DNA from: Bifidobacterium biavatii DSM 23969
GTDB lineage: Bacteria; Actinomycetota; Actinomycetes; Actinomycetales; Bifidobacteriaceae
Length of the DNA stretch: 64,000 bases
Assembly: GCF_000741165.1 (NCBI RefSeq)
Contig: NZ_JGYN01000004.1
Span: forward strand, 236,440 to 300,439
Direction of reading: 5' to 3'
Under the pieces are notes generated by a model. It was given only the letters and a program-made list of their open reading frames with translations. It had not been told where the DNA came from and ran no database searches. The translations under genes were made by a program, and so were the position numbers. Shown here piece after piece: positions 8,896 to 17,331 of this stretch (positions are counted from its first letter, which is position 1; every line of letters starts with the position of its first letter).

Positions 8896-9005
8896 GTCCG
8901 TATGTTCGCGCGATCACGACGGCTGCGCGAACATACGGACAATTGAGGCGCCTGTGTCCTCCGTATGTTCGCGTCAATGCGCCGATCACGCGAACATACG
9001 GAGGA
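8896..9005. repeat. Twin hairpins sharing one stem sequence
   Basis: The first hairpin has a perfect 16-bp stem (8896-8911 with 8925-8940) and a 13-nt loop. The second has a perfect 18-bp stem (8957-8974 with 8988-9005) and also a 13-nt loop. Both stems contain CCGTATGTTCGCG, while the stem ends differ by paired changes and the loops differ. They lie between the response regulator and the ABC ATPase genes and have no T tract, so they are not classical terminators. Confidence 0.85.
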
Positions 9006-9022
9006 TCCCCGCGCGACGACGC

Positions 9023-9841
9023 TCACACGTCGAGCTTGAAGCCGAGTCCCCAGACGGTTCTGACGTACGCGTCGGTGCCGGACGGTTTGAGCTTGGCGCG
9101 GATCTTGCTCACATGCGCGGTGACGGTGTTGTCGTCGACTATGTACGGCTCGTTCCAGCACAGTTCGTATACCTGCTGTTTGGTGAAGACCGTGTTGGGG
9201 TGCGCCATAAGCAGTTCGACGATGTTGAATTCGGTATTGGTGAGGGACACCGGCCGGTCGTCGATGGCGAACGTGCGCGCGGCGGGGTTGAGCGTCCAGC
9301 GGCCGGCGGTGAGAAGACCGGCATGATTGGCGTCTGCGGTCGCGGGATCGTGCGCTTCTCCGGTTGTCTGCGTCAACGTTGCATTCGTCGGCGAAGGTCG
9401 ACGGACCGCACCGCCCTGCCCGTAGCCGCGGCCGCGCAGCTGGGCCTGGACACGCACGACGAGCTCGTCCAGGTCGAACGGTTTGACGAGATAGTCGTCG
9501 GCGCCGAGCTTCAGCAGCGATACGCGATCAGCTACGGCGTCGCGCGCTGAGATCACGATGATCGGCACGCCCGCGCCGCGTTCGCGCAGCATGGCGACCA
9601 ACCGTTCGCCACTCAGTCCGGGCAACATAAGATCGGTGATGATGCAATCGTACGCACCGCATTCGCCGCCGCCATTGTCGTCCCGTGCGCCCGCGGAATC
9701 AGCGCCACGAGCCAGCAACAGCCGCGCCTCCGAACCGGAATATGCGGCCGTGCAGGAGAATCCGGCCTTCATCAGCCGCGTGCAGACCACTTCGTTGATG
9801 TCCGCATCGTCTTCGACCACCAGTATTCGCACATTGCCCAT
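9023..9841 (-). CDS. OmpR-family response regulator
   Basis: The 272-residue protein has a receiver domain with acidic pair D11/D12, phosphoacceptor D70 in ITDLMLPG, and K120 in YLVKPF. A winged-helix DNA-binding domain follows (about 178-272), ending in VRTVWGLGFKLDV. D70 is displaced from the usual position near 52 because about 15 extra Gly/Asp/Ala-rich residues are inserted near residues 45-62. The interdomain linker is also long and Thr/Ala-rich. A strong AGGGGA site precedes ATG 9841. It probably controls the adjacent exporter genes. Confidence 0.9.
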   Translation of the reverse strand: MGNVRILVVEDDADINEVVCTRLMKAGFSCTAAYSGSEARLLLARGADSAGARDDNGGGECGAYDCIITDLMLPGLSGERLVAMLRERGAGVPIIVISARDAVADRVSLLKLGADDYLVKPFDLDELVVRVQAQLRGRGYGQGGAVRRPSPTNATLTQTTGEAHDPATADANHAGLLTAGRWTLNPAARTFAIDDRPVSLTNTEFNIVELLMAHPNTVFTKQQVYELCWNEPYIVDDNTVTAHVSKIRAKLKPSGTDAYVRTVWGLGFKLDV

Positions 9842-9925
9842 AGTCCCCTAAGCGTACAACCACCGGTTCTTGGCGTTTCCCGGCACGACACCGCCCGGTT
9901 CACGGCTGGAAGTACCCTAGAATCC

Positions 9926-11362
9926 ATGAAGCTTACTGATATTTCCCCCGCAATCGCACTGACCCCGCTCGACGGCCGCTATCACAACGCCACCGCCCCG
10001 CTCGTCGAATACCTGAGCGAACCGGCCCTGAACCGCGAGCGCATGCGCGTCGAGGTCGAGTGGATGATCCTTCTGGCGAACGGCTTCGATGGCAACGGTA
10101 ACCAGCCGATCGTCGACGGCGTCAAGCCGTTCACCGACGCTGAGAAGGCGTTCCTGCGCGCGATCCCCGAGGATTTCGGCGCCGAGGGCATCAAGCAGCA
10201 CGCCGCGCATGAGGCCGTCACCCATCACGACGTGAAGGCCGTGGAGTACTACATCGACGACCAGATCGACAAGGCCCCGGCCGAGCTCGCGAACATCAAC
10301 GACGCGCTCAAGACCCTCGTGCACTTCGCCTGCACGTCCGAGGACATCAACAACCTGTCGATCGCCCGTTGCGTGAAGAACGCGATGGAACATGTCTGGA
10401 CCCCGGCGTTCAAGGAGATCATCGACCATCTGGCCATTAAGGCCGACGAGTACCGCGACAAGGCGCTGCTGAGCCTCACCCACGGCCAGCCGGCCACGCC
10501 GACCACGCTCGGCAAGGAGCTCGCCGTCTACGTCTACCGCCTCAACCGCCAGCTCAAGCACATCGAGAACCAGGAGTATCTGGGCAAGATCAACGGCGCA
10601 ACCGGCACGTTCGGCGCTCATCTGGCCGCCTGCCCGGACGTCGACTGGATTGCCGTCTCGCGCGAGTTCGTCACAAACCGCATGGGCCTGACCTGGAACC
10701 CGCTGACCACGCAAATCGAATCCCACGACTGGCAGGCCGAACTGTATTCGACCGTCTCCCACGCGAACCGCATCATGCACAACCTGTGCGTGGATGTGTG
10801 GATGTACATCTCGCGCGGCGTGTTCGCGCAGGTGCCGGTCAAGGGCGCGACCGGCTCGTCCACGATGCCGCACAAGGTCAACCCGATCCGTTTCGAGAAC
10901 GCGGAGGCGAACTTCGAGATCTCCTGCTCGCTGCTCGACACCCTGTCGGCCACGCTGGTGGAGTCCCGTTGGCAGCGCGATCTGACCGATTCGACCACGC
11001 AGCGCAATATCGGCTCCGCGCTCGGCTACTCGCAGCTGGCCCTGTACAACCTGATGGGCGGCCTCAAGTCTATTCACCCAAACGACCACGTGATCTCGCG
11101 CGAGCTTGACGAGAACTGGGAGGTGCTCGGCGAGCCGATCCAGACCGCCATGCGCGCCTGCGAGCTGCGCGGTCTGCCGGGCATGGACAAGCCGTACGAG
11201 AAGGTCAAGGAGCTCATGCGCGGCCACACGATCGACCGAGAACAGGTCGAGCAGTTCATCGACCAGCAGTCCTTCGATCCCGAGACCGCGGCGCGCCTGA
11301 AGGCGCTCACCCCGGCCACGTACACGGGAGTCGCAAGCAAGCTGGTCGACTTCGACCGCTGA
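9926..11362 (+). CDS. purB: Adenylosuccinate lyase
   Basis: This 478-residue enzyme cleaves adenylosuccinate and SAICAR in purine synthesis. The fumarase/aspartase superfamily signature GSSTMPHKVNPI lies at about residues 309-320 and includes the mobile catalytic serine loop. The THGQPATPTT motif with a substrate-binding His is also visible. Its length and the N-terminal LTPLDGRY match the E. coli-type PurB subgroup. No well-spaced ribosome site precedes ATG 9926, so a very short leader is possible. It stands apart from the other purine genes, and the next gene starts 40 bp downstream. Confidence 0.95.
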   Translation: MKLTDISPAIALTPLDGRYHNATAPLVEYLSEPALNRERMRVEVEWMILLANGFDGNGNQPIVDGVKPFTDAEKAFLRAIPEDFGAEGIKQHAAHEAVTHHDVKAVEYYIDDQIDKAPAELANINDALKTLVHFACTSEDINNLSIARCVKNAMEHVWTPAFKEIIDHLAIKADEYRDKALLSLTHGQPATPTTLGKELAVYVYRLNRQLKHIENQEYLGKINGATGTFGAHLAACPDVDWIAVSREFVTNRMGLTWNPLTTQIESHDWQAELYSTVSHANRIMHNLCVDVWMYISRGVFAQVPVKGATGSSTMPHKVNPIRFENAEANFEISCSLLDTLSATLVESRWQRDLTDSTTQRNIGSALGYSQLALYNLMGGLKSIHPNDHVISRELDENWEVLGEPIQTAMRACELRGLPGMDKPYEKVKELMRGHTIDREQVEQFIDQQSFDPETAARLKALTPATYTGVASKLVDFDR

Positions 11363-11402
11363 CCCTCCACATAACCGCACACACCTATCGCAAAGGGTTC
11401 CG

Positions 11403-13922
11403 ATGAACAGTCAGGAACATGCGACCGATTCCGCCGACGAGCGCACCGTCTCGCCGGCGGAATCGCGTTTTACGCACCAAATCACGCCGGACGCCGAGCA
11501 CGACGATCCGAATCACCCGCACATCAACGACGTGCCACCGAAGCGCATCCACGACGTCGGCGACCTGTTCCGCGCCATTCTCGCCGTACTGCTCGCCGCC
11601 GTCGCGATGCTGTCGTCCGTATATCTCAACGGCATCACCACCGGAGTCGAATCGGACGCGCACACGGCCGGCCGGGCGCTCACCTGGATGGTCGACCTGC
11701 CCACGACGATGCTGCAGCAGCTGGCGATCGTCGTGATCGTGGTGATGGTGTTCGCCCAGATGCTGGTCAGCCGGGAATGGGTGCAGTCGGTGATCGCGAT
11801 TCTCGCCATGTTCGGCGGATATGCGGCCGCGTGGGGCATTTCGCTGGGCGTCACGGCGATCGGCAACGAGCGTCTGCTCGCCGCGCTCGGCTCGCCGAAC
11901 GCATGGTTCGGAGCCGGCCTGTTGCCGGGATTCTATGCCGGTTCCGCGGCGCTGCTGACGGCCGCCGGGCCGCGGCGCACCCGGTCAACGGTCAAATGGG
12001 GCTGGAACGTACTGTATACGGTGGGCGCGCTGCTGGTGCTCCTGTCCGTGAATTCCGTGGCGGGCGTGCTGGTTTCCTTCGCCGCGGGCCGCCTAGTCGG
12101 CATGCTGCTGCGCTTCACCGTCGGCACCAAGAACCAGGGCGTATGGGGCGAAGGACTTGTGCAGGCGTTGGCCGGCGTTGACCTGCACGTCACGTCGCTG
12201 GAACGGCGTCTGGATACTATCGCCGCTTCGCACAGCACGTTGAAAACGACGCTGGACGACGATCTGGTCGAAGGCTCCCGACTGTATGACGCGACCGACG
12301 ACCGCGGTCGGCATTTCGCCGTGTCCGTACTCGACAGCCAAGTGCGTACGGCCGGCTACGTCAAACAGCTGTGGCAATGGATCCGGTTCACGGGCGTGTC
12401 CATGCGGCGCGACCGTTCGCCGCGAGAGGCGACGCAGCATCACATGGCGATGATTCTCGGCCTCAAGAACAGCGGATTGCCGACACCGCGCGTGTACGGC
12501 GTGGCCGACACCGGCGAGTCGTCGATCCTCGTGTTCCAGGGCGCGGACGCGATGAGCGAATGCAACCTGCACACGCTGACAGACGACGACGCGGTCGCGC
12601 TCATGCGCTTCCTGTCCGTCGCGAACCGGCGCGGCTACACGCACCGGCGCATCACGCCGGACACGCTGGCGCGATTGGAATCGGGCACGCCGATCATCGC
12701 CGGCTGGCAGAACGGCGACGACGCGAGCACGGCCGCGAACGTGGCGCTCGATCAAGTGCAGCTGCTCACCCTGCTCAGCACGCTGATCGGCCCGGAAAGG
12801 GCAGTGGCCGCCGGCAGCCATGTGTGGGGCGCCGACACGCTCGTCGCGCTCACGCCGTTCGTGCAGAAGGCCGCGATTCCGGCCGGAACACGCGCGCTCG
12901 ACGAGTGGAACAAGCATACGCTCGACGATCTGCGCGCCCGGCTGCGCGCGCTCGCTCCCGACGACACCGTTGAATCGATGGAACCGGTGAAGCTGTCCCG
13001 GTTCAGCCTGCGCTCGTTCCTCGGCATCGCGTTGCTCGTGGTGGCGGTGTCCGTGGTGTTCACGCAGCTCAAGCCGGACGAGGTCATCGCCGCCGTGAAA
13101 AACGCGAATCCGGAAATGGCGGTCGTCTGCCTGCTGCTCGGCCTCGTGGCGTGGCTCGGCTCGGCGCTCGAACTCGGCGCGTTCATCGACCGCGACAAAC
13201 GCAACACGGTTGGCATCATCATGTCGCAGGTGGCGCAGAGCTTCGCGATGATCTCCATGCCGGCCGGCGTGGGACCGGCGTTCGTCAACCTGCAGTTCCT
13301 GCGCAAAAGCGGCTACCGCACCACGCCGGCGACCGCGATCATGGGCGCAAACCTGGTCGTCTACTATGCCGGCACCGTGCTGCTCATGCTGCTGCTCGGC
13401 CTGTTCACCGGCAGCGACGCGATCAGCGGCATGATCCCGACGAACACGCTGGTCATTCTGCTCGGCGTAGCGCTGATGGCGCTCGCGATCGCGCTGATGA
13501 TTCCGCCGGTGCGCCGTCTTGCGGCGGAGAAGCTGCTGCCGTTGGTGAAAACGTACGCGCGGCAGTTGGTCGACGTCCTGTCCGATCCGAAGCGGCTGAC
13601 GTTGAGCGTCGTCGGCATGCTGATTCTCAACGTGGCCACCGGGCTCGGCTTCTGGGTGGCGCTGCTCGCGTTCGGGCACATGACCAATCCGATCGAGACG
13701 CTGTTCATGTTCCTGCTGGCCAATGCGATCGGTTCGGCCATGCCGACGCCAGGCGGCCTCGGCGGCGTGGAGGCGGCGCTGGCGTTCGCGTTCGGCGCGG
13801 TGGGTGTGCCCGCGGGCGTGGCGTTGTCGGCCACGCTGCTGTACCGCGTGGTGTTCTACTGGCTGCGCATTCCGCTCGGCGCGGCCGCGATGCGCTGGCT
13901 GGACCGGCGCAACCTGATCTGA
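11403..13922 (+). CDS. Large membrane protein with flippase-like (UPF0104/LPG-synthase TM) C-terminal domain
   Basis: This 839-residue protein has five or six membrane segments at about residues 57-240. A soluble middle domain (about 260-520) follows, which looks like a degenerate kinase/phosphotransferase fold (ILGLKNSGLPTPRVYG and ILVFQ resemble a lobe hinge; no catalytic HxD motif is evident). About eight more segments (520-835) match the lysylphosphatidylglycerol-synthase transmembrane family, with the typical GxxMPTPGGLGGVEAAL near 775. An AAAGGG ribosome site precedes ATG 11403. No tRNA-dependent transferase domain is present. A lipid-translocating role is an inference. No partner genes are nearby. 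Confidence 0.75.
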   Translation: MNSQEHATDSADERTVSPAESRFTHQITPDAEHDDPNHPHINDVPPKRIHDVGDLFRAILAVLLAAVAMLSSVYLNGITTGVESDAHTAGRALTWMVDLPTTMLQQLAIVVIVVMVFAQMLVSREWVQSVIAILAMFGGYAAAWGISLGVTAIGNERLLAALGSPNAWFGAGLLPGFYAGSAALLTAAGPRRTRSTVKWGWNVLYTVGALLVLLSVNSVAGVLVSFAAGRLVGMLLRFTVGTKNQGVWGEGLVQALAGVDLHVTSLERRLDTIAASHSTLKTTLDDDLVEGSRLYDATDDRGRHFAVSVLDSQVRTAGYVKQLWQWIRFTGVSMRRDRSPREATQHHMAMILGLKNSGLPTPRVYGVADTGESSILVFQGADAMSECNLHTLTDDDAVALMRFLSVANRRGYTHRRITPDTLARLESGTPIIAGWQNGDDASTAANVALDQVQLLTLLSTLIGPERAVAAGSHVWGADTLVALTPFVQKAAIPAGTRALDEWNKHTLDDLRARLRALAPDDTVESMEPVKLSRFSLRSFLGIALLVVAVSVVFTQLKPDEVIAAVKNANPEMAVVCLLLGLVAWLGSALELGAFIDRDKRNTVGIIMSQVAQSFAMISMPAGVGPAFVNLQFLRKSGYRTTPATAIMGANLVVYYAGTVLLMLLLGLFTGSDAISGMIPTNTLVILLGVALMALAIALMIPPVRRLAAEKLLPLVKTYARQLVDVLSDPKRLTLSVVGMLILNVATGLGFWVALLAFGHMTNPIETLFMFLLANAIGSAMPTPGGLGGVEAALAFAFGAVGVPAGVALSATLLYRVVFYWLRIPLGAAAMRWLDRRNLI

Positions 13923-13929
13923 ATGCGCT

Positions 13930-13960
13930 CCGGATGCGGCCTGGGTACAGCCGTATCCGG
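13930..13960 (+). terminator. Hairpin after the flippase-like gene
   Basis: CCGGATGCGGC (13930-13940) pairs with GCCGTATCCGG (13950-13960), 10 of 11 positions with a 9-nt loop, beginning 8 bp after the stop codon. No T tract follows, so termination is probable rather than certain. Confidence 0.45.
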
Positions 13961-14106
13961 TCCGTATCCAGCCTCAATGTGAGATGAACACAATCCGGAC
14001 ACGATCGAACATGATCGAACGGCAGCAACGGCCGAACCAACCCCGATTTTGGGATAAAAACCTGCGAAAACCGTTGGAAAATGCGGTATTTGGCACTATC
14101 GTGCGC

Positions 14107-14155
14107 TATTATTCAGTATGAACCTGTGGTGAGGCCGACCTAAGTAGGCCCCACC
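14107..14155 (+). promoter_or_regulatory. HU promoter -10 and leader hairpin
   Basis: A TATTAT hexamer at 14107-14112 is a plausible -10, with no clear -35. The leader then carries a stem-loop, GGTGAGGCC (14128-14136) with GGCCCCACC (14147-14155), one mismatch, ending 22 bp before the start codon. The ribosome site AAGGAT at 14167-14172 lies outside the stem. It may stabilise this highly expressed mRNA. Confidence 0.4.
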
Positions 14156-14177
14156 CCTGACCCAAGAAGGATGCTTT

Positions 14178-14459
14178 ATGGCATACAACAAGTCTGACCT
14201 CGTCTCGCAGATCGCTCAGAAGTCCAACCTGACCAAGGCTCAGGCCGAGGCTGCCGTCAACGCTTTCCAGGAAGTGTTCGTTGACGCCATGCGTTCCGGC
14301 GAGGGCCTGAAGCTGACCGGCCTGTTCTCCGCCGAGCGTGTCAAGCGTGCCGCCCGCACCGGCCGCAACCCGCGCACGGGCGAGACCATCGAGATCCCGG
14401 CGACCTACGGTGTGCGCATCTCCGCCGGCTCCCTGCTGAAGAAGGCCGTCACCGAGTGA
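14178..14459 (+). CDS. hup: DNA-binding protein HU
   Basis: The 93-residue histone-like protein covers the whole HU fold: N-terminal helices (MAYNKSDLVSQIAQKSNLTK), the beta-arm with RTGRNPRTGETIEIPA, whose proline intercalates into DNA, and a C-terminal helix. It lacks the long Lys/Ala tail of mycobacterial HupB. It is monocistronic, with a strong ribosome site and a strong bidirectional terminator immediately downstream. Codon use is biased to C-ending codons, as expected for a highly expressed gene. Confidence 0.95.
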   Translation: MAYNKSDLVSQIAQKSNLTKAQAEAAVNAFQEVFVDAMRSGEGLKLTGLFSAERVKRAARTGRNPRTGETIEIPATYGVRISAGSLLKKAVTE

Positions 14460-14484
14460 CGCTTGCCCCTCGAGGCGTAATGAC

Positions 14485-14523
14485 AAGCCCCCGACCATAG
14501 ATGGTCGGGGGGCTTCGTTTTTG
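14485..14523 (+). terminator. Intrinsic terminator of hup (bidirectional with pafA)
   Basis: AAGCCCCCGACCAT pairs with ATGGTCGGGGGGCTT (14485-14515), and the T-rich run CGTTTTTG follows at 14517-14524. On the opposite strand it lies downstream of pafA (stop at 14564) and can serve both genes. It is one of the few hairpins in this window followed by a T tract. Confidence 0.85.
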
Positions 14524-14563
14524 TGTCGCCGGTCATCTCACGGCGCGGTCGCGGCCAGCACGA

Positions 14564-16030
14564 TCACAGCGCGGCCATCAGCCGCTCGTAGTCCTCGGAC
14601 GGATCAGCGTCGAACGGGTCGAGCATCACCGCCTCACGGTGTTCCGGGCTGGTCAGCGTCAGCCGCGTCCAATCGCAGGCGAACTGGGCGCCGGCGTCGA
14701 GCGCGGCGGAGACGAATCGTCCGCGCAACGCGGCGCGCGTGTCGACCGGCGGTTCAGTGAGCGCGCGCTGCGCGTCATCGTCATTCAGTAGCCGGATCAT
14801 CATGCCGCGTCGCAGCAACGCGTCATACACCGTGCCGGACGCGATATCGTGATAGTCCATGTCGAGCTGCGTGAGCTTGGACTGGGCGATCATGCCGCCC
14901 TTGCGCGCGTGCAGAGCTTCGAACAGACGCAACTTGGCCGCCCAGTCGATACGGTCGGCGAGCCGTTCGCCCTGCCCGGATTCCAGCAGTTCCAGCACCT
15001 GCCGCCATTCGTCGACGGTGCGTTCCATGTCGCTGGTGTCGACGTCCGACTCGCCCTCCAGCGTACGGTGATCGGCCATGAACCGTTCGACGATGCGCAG
15101 GTATCCGCGCTGAATCTCGATCGCGGTGAGCTCCCGGCCATCGGCCAGACGCAGCTTCGCCGTTCGGCAGGTCAGGTCGCGGCTGACCGCGCGGTTCGCC
15201 TCGCCGGGATCGGCCAGCGCGAACGCCTCGCAGCCGGACGGTCTGCCAAGACGCGCCGCCTCCTCGATCGCACACAGCACCAAATGCGTGACGGCAAGCT
15301 TTATGCGCGTGGCCCACTGCGAGCGGTTGGAGTCGCCGATGATGACGTGCAGGCGGCGGAACTCCTCCGGATCAGCGTGCGGTTCGTCACGCGTGTTCAC
15401 CATGGGACGCGAGCGCGTGGTCGCAGAGGAAACAGCCTCGTCGAGATAGTCGGCGCGCTGCGTGATCTCGAATCCCTCGTCGGTGACGCGGCCGGCGCCC
15501 GTGTACAGTTGGCGCGTGATGAGGAACGGCAGCAGTTCGTGCTCGACCTGTTCGAGGGACACGTAGCGGCGCACGAGATAGTTTTCGTGGCAACCGAACG
15601 AGTGCCCGGCCGAATCGGCATTGTTCTTGAACACGTGCACGCGCAGGCCGTCGCCGTAGCCGGAGTCGCGCAGCTGCTGCTGCGCCTGCGCGGCGAGCCG
15701 ACGCATGACCAGTTCGCCGGCCATGTCCTGTGCAAGCGCGTCGATCGGGCGGCGCGCCTCGGCCGTCGCGTATTCGGGATGCGAGCCGACGTCCAGATAC
15801 AGCCGCGAACCGTTGGCGAGATACGTGTTCGTGGAGCGGGAGCGGGAGACGATCGGACGGAACATGGTCATGGCGACCTGTCCGGCGTCCACTGGCCGAC
15901 TCGCGCCGGTCACGGACACGCCGTATTCGGTTTCCACGCCGAAAATGCGCGCGAATCCCTCGAATTCCGGAGATCGTTCGACGCTCGCGCCCGGGCCGCT
16001 GTTGCCGCTGTCGCGCAGCTGCGGCATCAC
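14564..16030 (-). CDS. pafA: Pup ligase PafA
   Basis: This enzyme joins the C-terminal glutamate of Pup to lysines of target proteins using ATP. The 487-residue protein belongs to the glutamine-synthetase-like ligase family. [11 protein letters not shown] near residue 33 carries the metal-binding glutamate pattern, and a basic [19 protein letters not shown] motif lies near 112-131. The first codon may be GTG 16030 (GTGA overlap with the pup stop) or ATG 16027. Direct overlap with pup leaves no space for prcB/prcA, which occupy this place in mycobacteria. Confidence 0.93.
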   Translation of the reverse strand: MMPQLRDSGNSGPGASVERSPEFEGFARIFGVETEYGVSVTGASRPVDAGQVAMTMFRPIVSRSRSTNTYLANGSRLYLDVGSHPEYATAEARRPIDALAQDMAGELVMRRLAAQAQQQLRDSGYGDGLRVHVFKNNADSAGHSFGCHENYLVRRYVSLEQVEHELLPFLITRQLYTGAGRVTDEGFEITQRADYLDEAVSSATTRSRPMVNTRDEPHADPEEFRRLHVIIGDSNRSQWATRIKLAVTHLVLCAIEEAARLGRPSGCEAFALADPGEANRAVSRDLTCRTAKLRLADGRELTAIEIQRGYLRIVERFMADHRTLEGESDVDTSDMERTVDEWRQVLELLESGQGERLADRIDWAAKLRLFEALHARKGGMIAQSKLTQLDMDYHDIASGTVYDALLRRGMMIRLLNDDDAQRALTEPPVDTRAALRGRFVSAALDAGAQFACDWTRLTLTSPEHREAVMLDPFDADPSEDYERLMAAL

Positions 16031-16224
16031 TCGCCGCCCTTCTGCACGAAGCTCGACACGTACTCCTCGGCGTTGGTTTCCAGCACGGATTCGATGTCGT
16101 CGAGCACCGAGTCGAGCGCGTCGCCGGCCGTTTCGGCGGCTTCGGCCTTCACTTGGCCGACGTTCTGCTCGTCCTGCGCGGCGGCATTCTCCTGCGCGTG
16201 CGCCTGTGCGAATTCCTGAGGCAT
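16027..16224 (-). CDS. pup: Prokaryotic ubiquitin-like protein Pup
   Basis: This 65-residue protein has an acidic, disordered N-terminal half, a helical [20 protein letters not shown] segment and the C-terminus FVQKGGE. A final Glu is the ligation-ready form, so no deamidation of a terminal Gln is required. The start was moved to ATG 16224 because of the ribosome site GGGGAGG just upstream; residues encoded further upstream would fall in a terminator hairpin. The stop overlaps pafA, so tag and ligase are co-translated. Confidence 0.95.
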   Translation of the reverse strand: MPQEFAQAHAQENAAAQDEQNVGQVKAEAAETAGDALDSVLDDIESVLETNAEEYVSSFVQKGGE

Positions 16225-16258
16225 GGTGGTCCTCCCCTGCTGCTCATCCAATAACAAC

Positions 16259-16292
16259 ATGCTCCCCGCGATCGGACGATCACAGGGAGCAT
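16259..16292 (-). terminator. Hairpin downstream of pup start, likely ending upstream transcripts
   Basis: ATGCTCCC (16259-16266) pairs with GGGAGCAT (16285-16292) around an 18-nt loop. It sits 34 bp upstream of the pup start codon, between the phosphatase-like gene and pup as transcribed. It probably ends the upstream transcript, although no long T tract follows. Confidence 0.45.
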
Positions 16293-16346
16293 TCACGTAC
16301 GGTCACTGCACGATCATAACCGCATCGACGTGCGCGCAGCGCGCCG

Positions 16347-17180
16347 TCAGTGCAGGTATGGACGCAGTTCGTCGATGATCAGGCCGTTCGAGGCAACGAT
16401 GTCGTTCTCACGGCGCCAGTGCACCAAGCCGCCGCTCCACGTGCGCAGCTTGGCCTGCGCCTCCCAGCACACGACGGCGCCCGCGGACACGGCGGGTACG
16501 TCCCAACGGTGCAGGTTCGGTTCGAAGTACGCGTCGTACGTGCCGTCGGCGACCTTGCACAGGTCGAGCGAGGCCGGGCCGACGCGCTTGATGTCGGCGG
16601 GCTTGCCGGCGATCGCGCTCACCACGTTCAGCGCACGCTTCGACTCCTCGGACACGTACGACATGCCGTAGCTGACGACGGAGCCCTGCAGATGCTCGGT
16701 GGTAGAGGGCATGATCTTCTCGCGCTTGTCGCCGATCTGCGTCTTGCGGATGCGGATCGCGCCCTGTCCGCGGGCCGCCAGATAAGTGACACCGAGGGCG
16801 GGCGCGTGCACAACGCCGACGATCGGCTGCGCGGAGCCCTCCTCGTTGAACTCGAACAGGGAGACGGTGATGGCCCATTCGGGCATGTTACGCGTGTAGT
16901 TGATGACGCCGTCGATGTTGCCGACGCACCAGTAGCGCTCCCCCGGCTGGCACTGTTCGGGACGGTCCTCCCAACGGCCGTTGAAGTTGTCAATGTAGGA
17001 CAGGCGGTTCATGATGAACCGCGACAGGCGGTCGTCCACGTCAAGCGAAGACTGTTTGGTGGGTGACAGGTCAATCCCCTTCAGGTCTCGCGGGTTGAGC
17101 TGGTCGGTGAGCGCGTGGCGGCCGGCGTCCTGCGCGATGCGCGCCACTTCGAGTGCAAGCTGTCTCAGTTCCATCGTCAT
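16347..17180 (-). CDS. Inositol-monophosphatase-like protein with altered metal site
   Basis: This ~277-residue protein has the FIG/inositol-phosphatase fold. The second metal motif is kept (HRWDVPAVSAGAVVCWEA). The first motif, usually W-x-x-D-P-x-D-G-T-x-N-F, reads WCVGNIDGVINY: the first metal-ligand Asp is replaced by Gly, Pro by Asn and Thr by Val. Catalysis may therefore be lost or changed. The start is ATG 17180 or 17174, both near GAGGAA. It lies between dop and pup, so a link to pupylation is possible but unproven. The family also includes 3'-phosphonucleotide and histidinol phosphatases. Confidence 0.75.
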   Translation of the reverse strand: MTMELRQLALEVARIAQDAGRHALTDQLNPRDLKGIDLSPTKQSSLDVDDRLSRFIMNRLSYIDNFNGRWEDRPEQCQPGERYWCVGNIDGVINYTRNMPEWAITVSLFEFNEEGSAQPIVGVVHAPALGVTYLAARGQGAIRIRKTQIGDKREKIMPSTTEHLQGSVVSYGMSYVSEESKRALNVVSAIAGKPADIKRVGPASLDLCKVADGTYDAYFEPNLHRWDVPAVSAGAVVCWEAQAKLRTWSGGLVHWRRENDIVASNGLIIDELRPYLH

Positions 17181-17331
17181 GTTCCTCGGTTTCCTCGGTT
17201 GTCTCAGCGGTGCGCTGATAGTGCGGTTTCGTCTGTCTGTTCTCGCGCGGCGGAATTCCGGGGATTCCGAAGAATCAATCCGGTGATTGGCCGCGCGGTA
17301 CGCGTCATGGCGTCGTGTGCTGAGCAGAATT

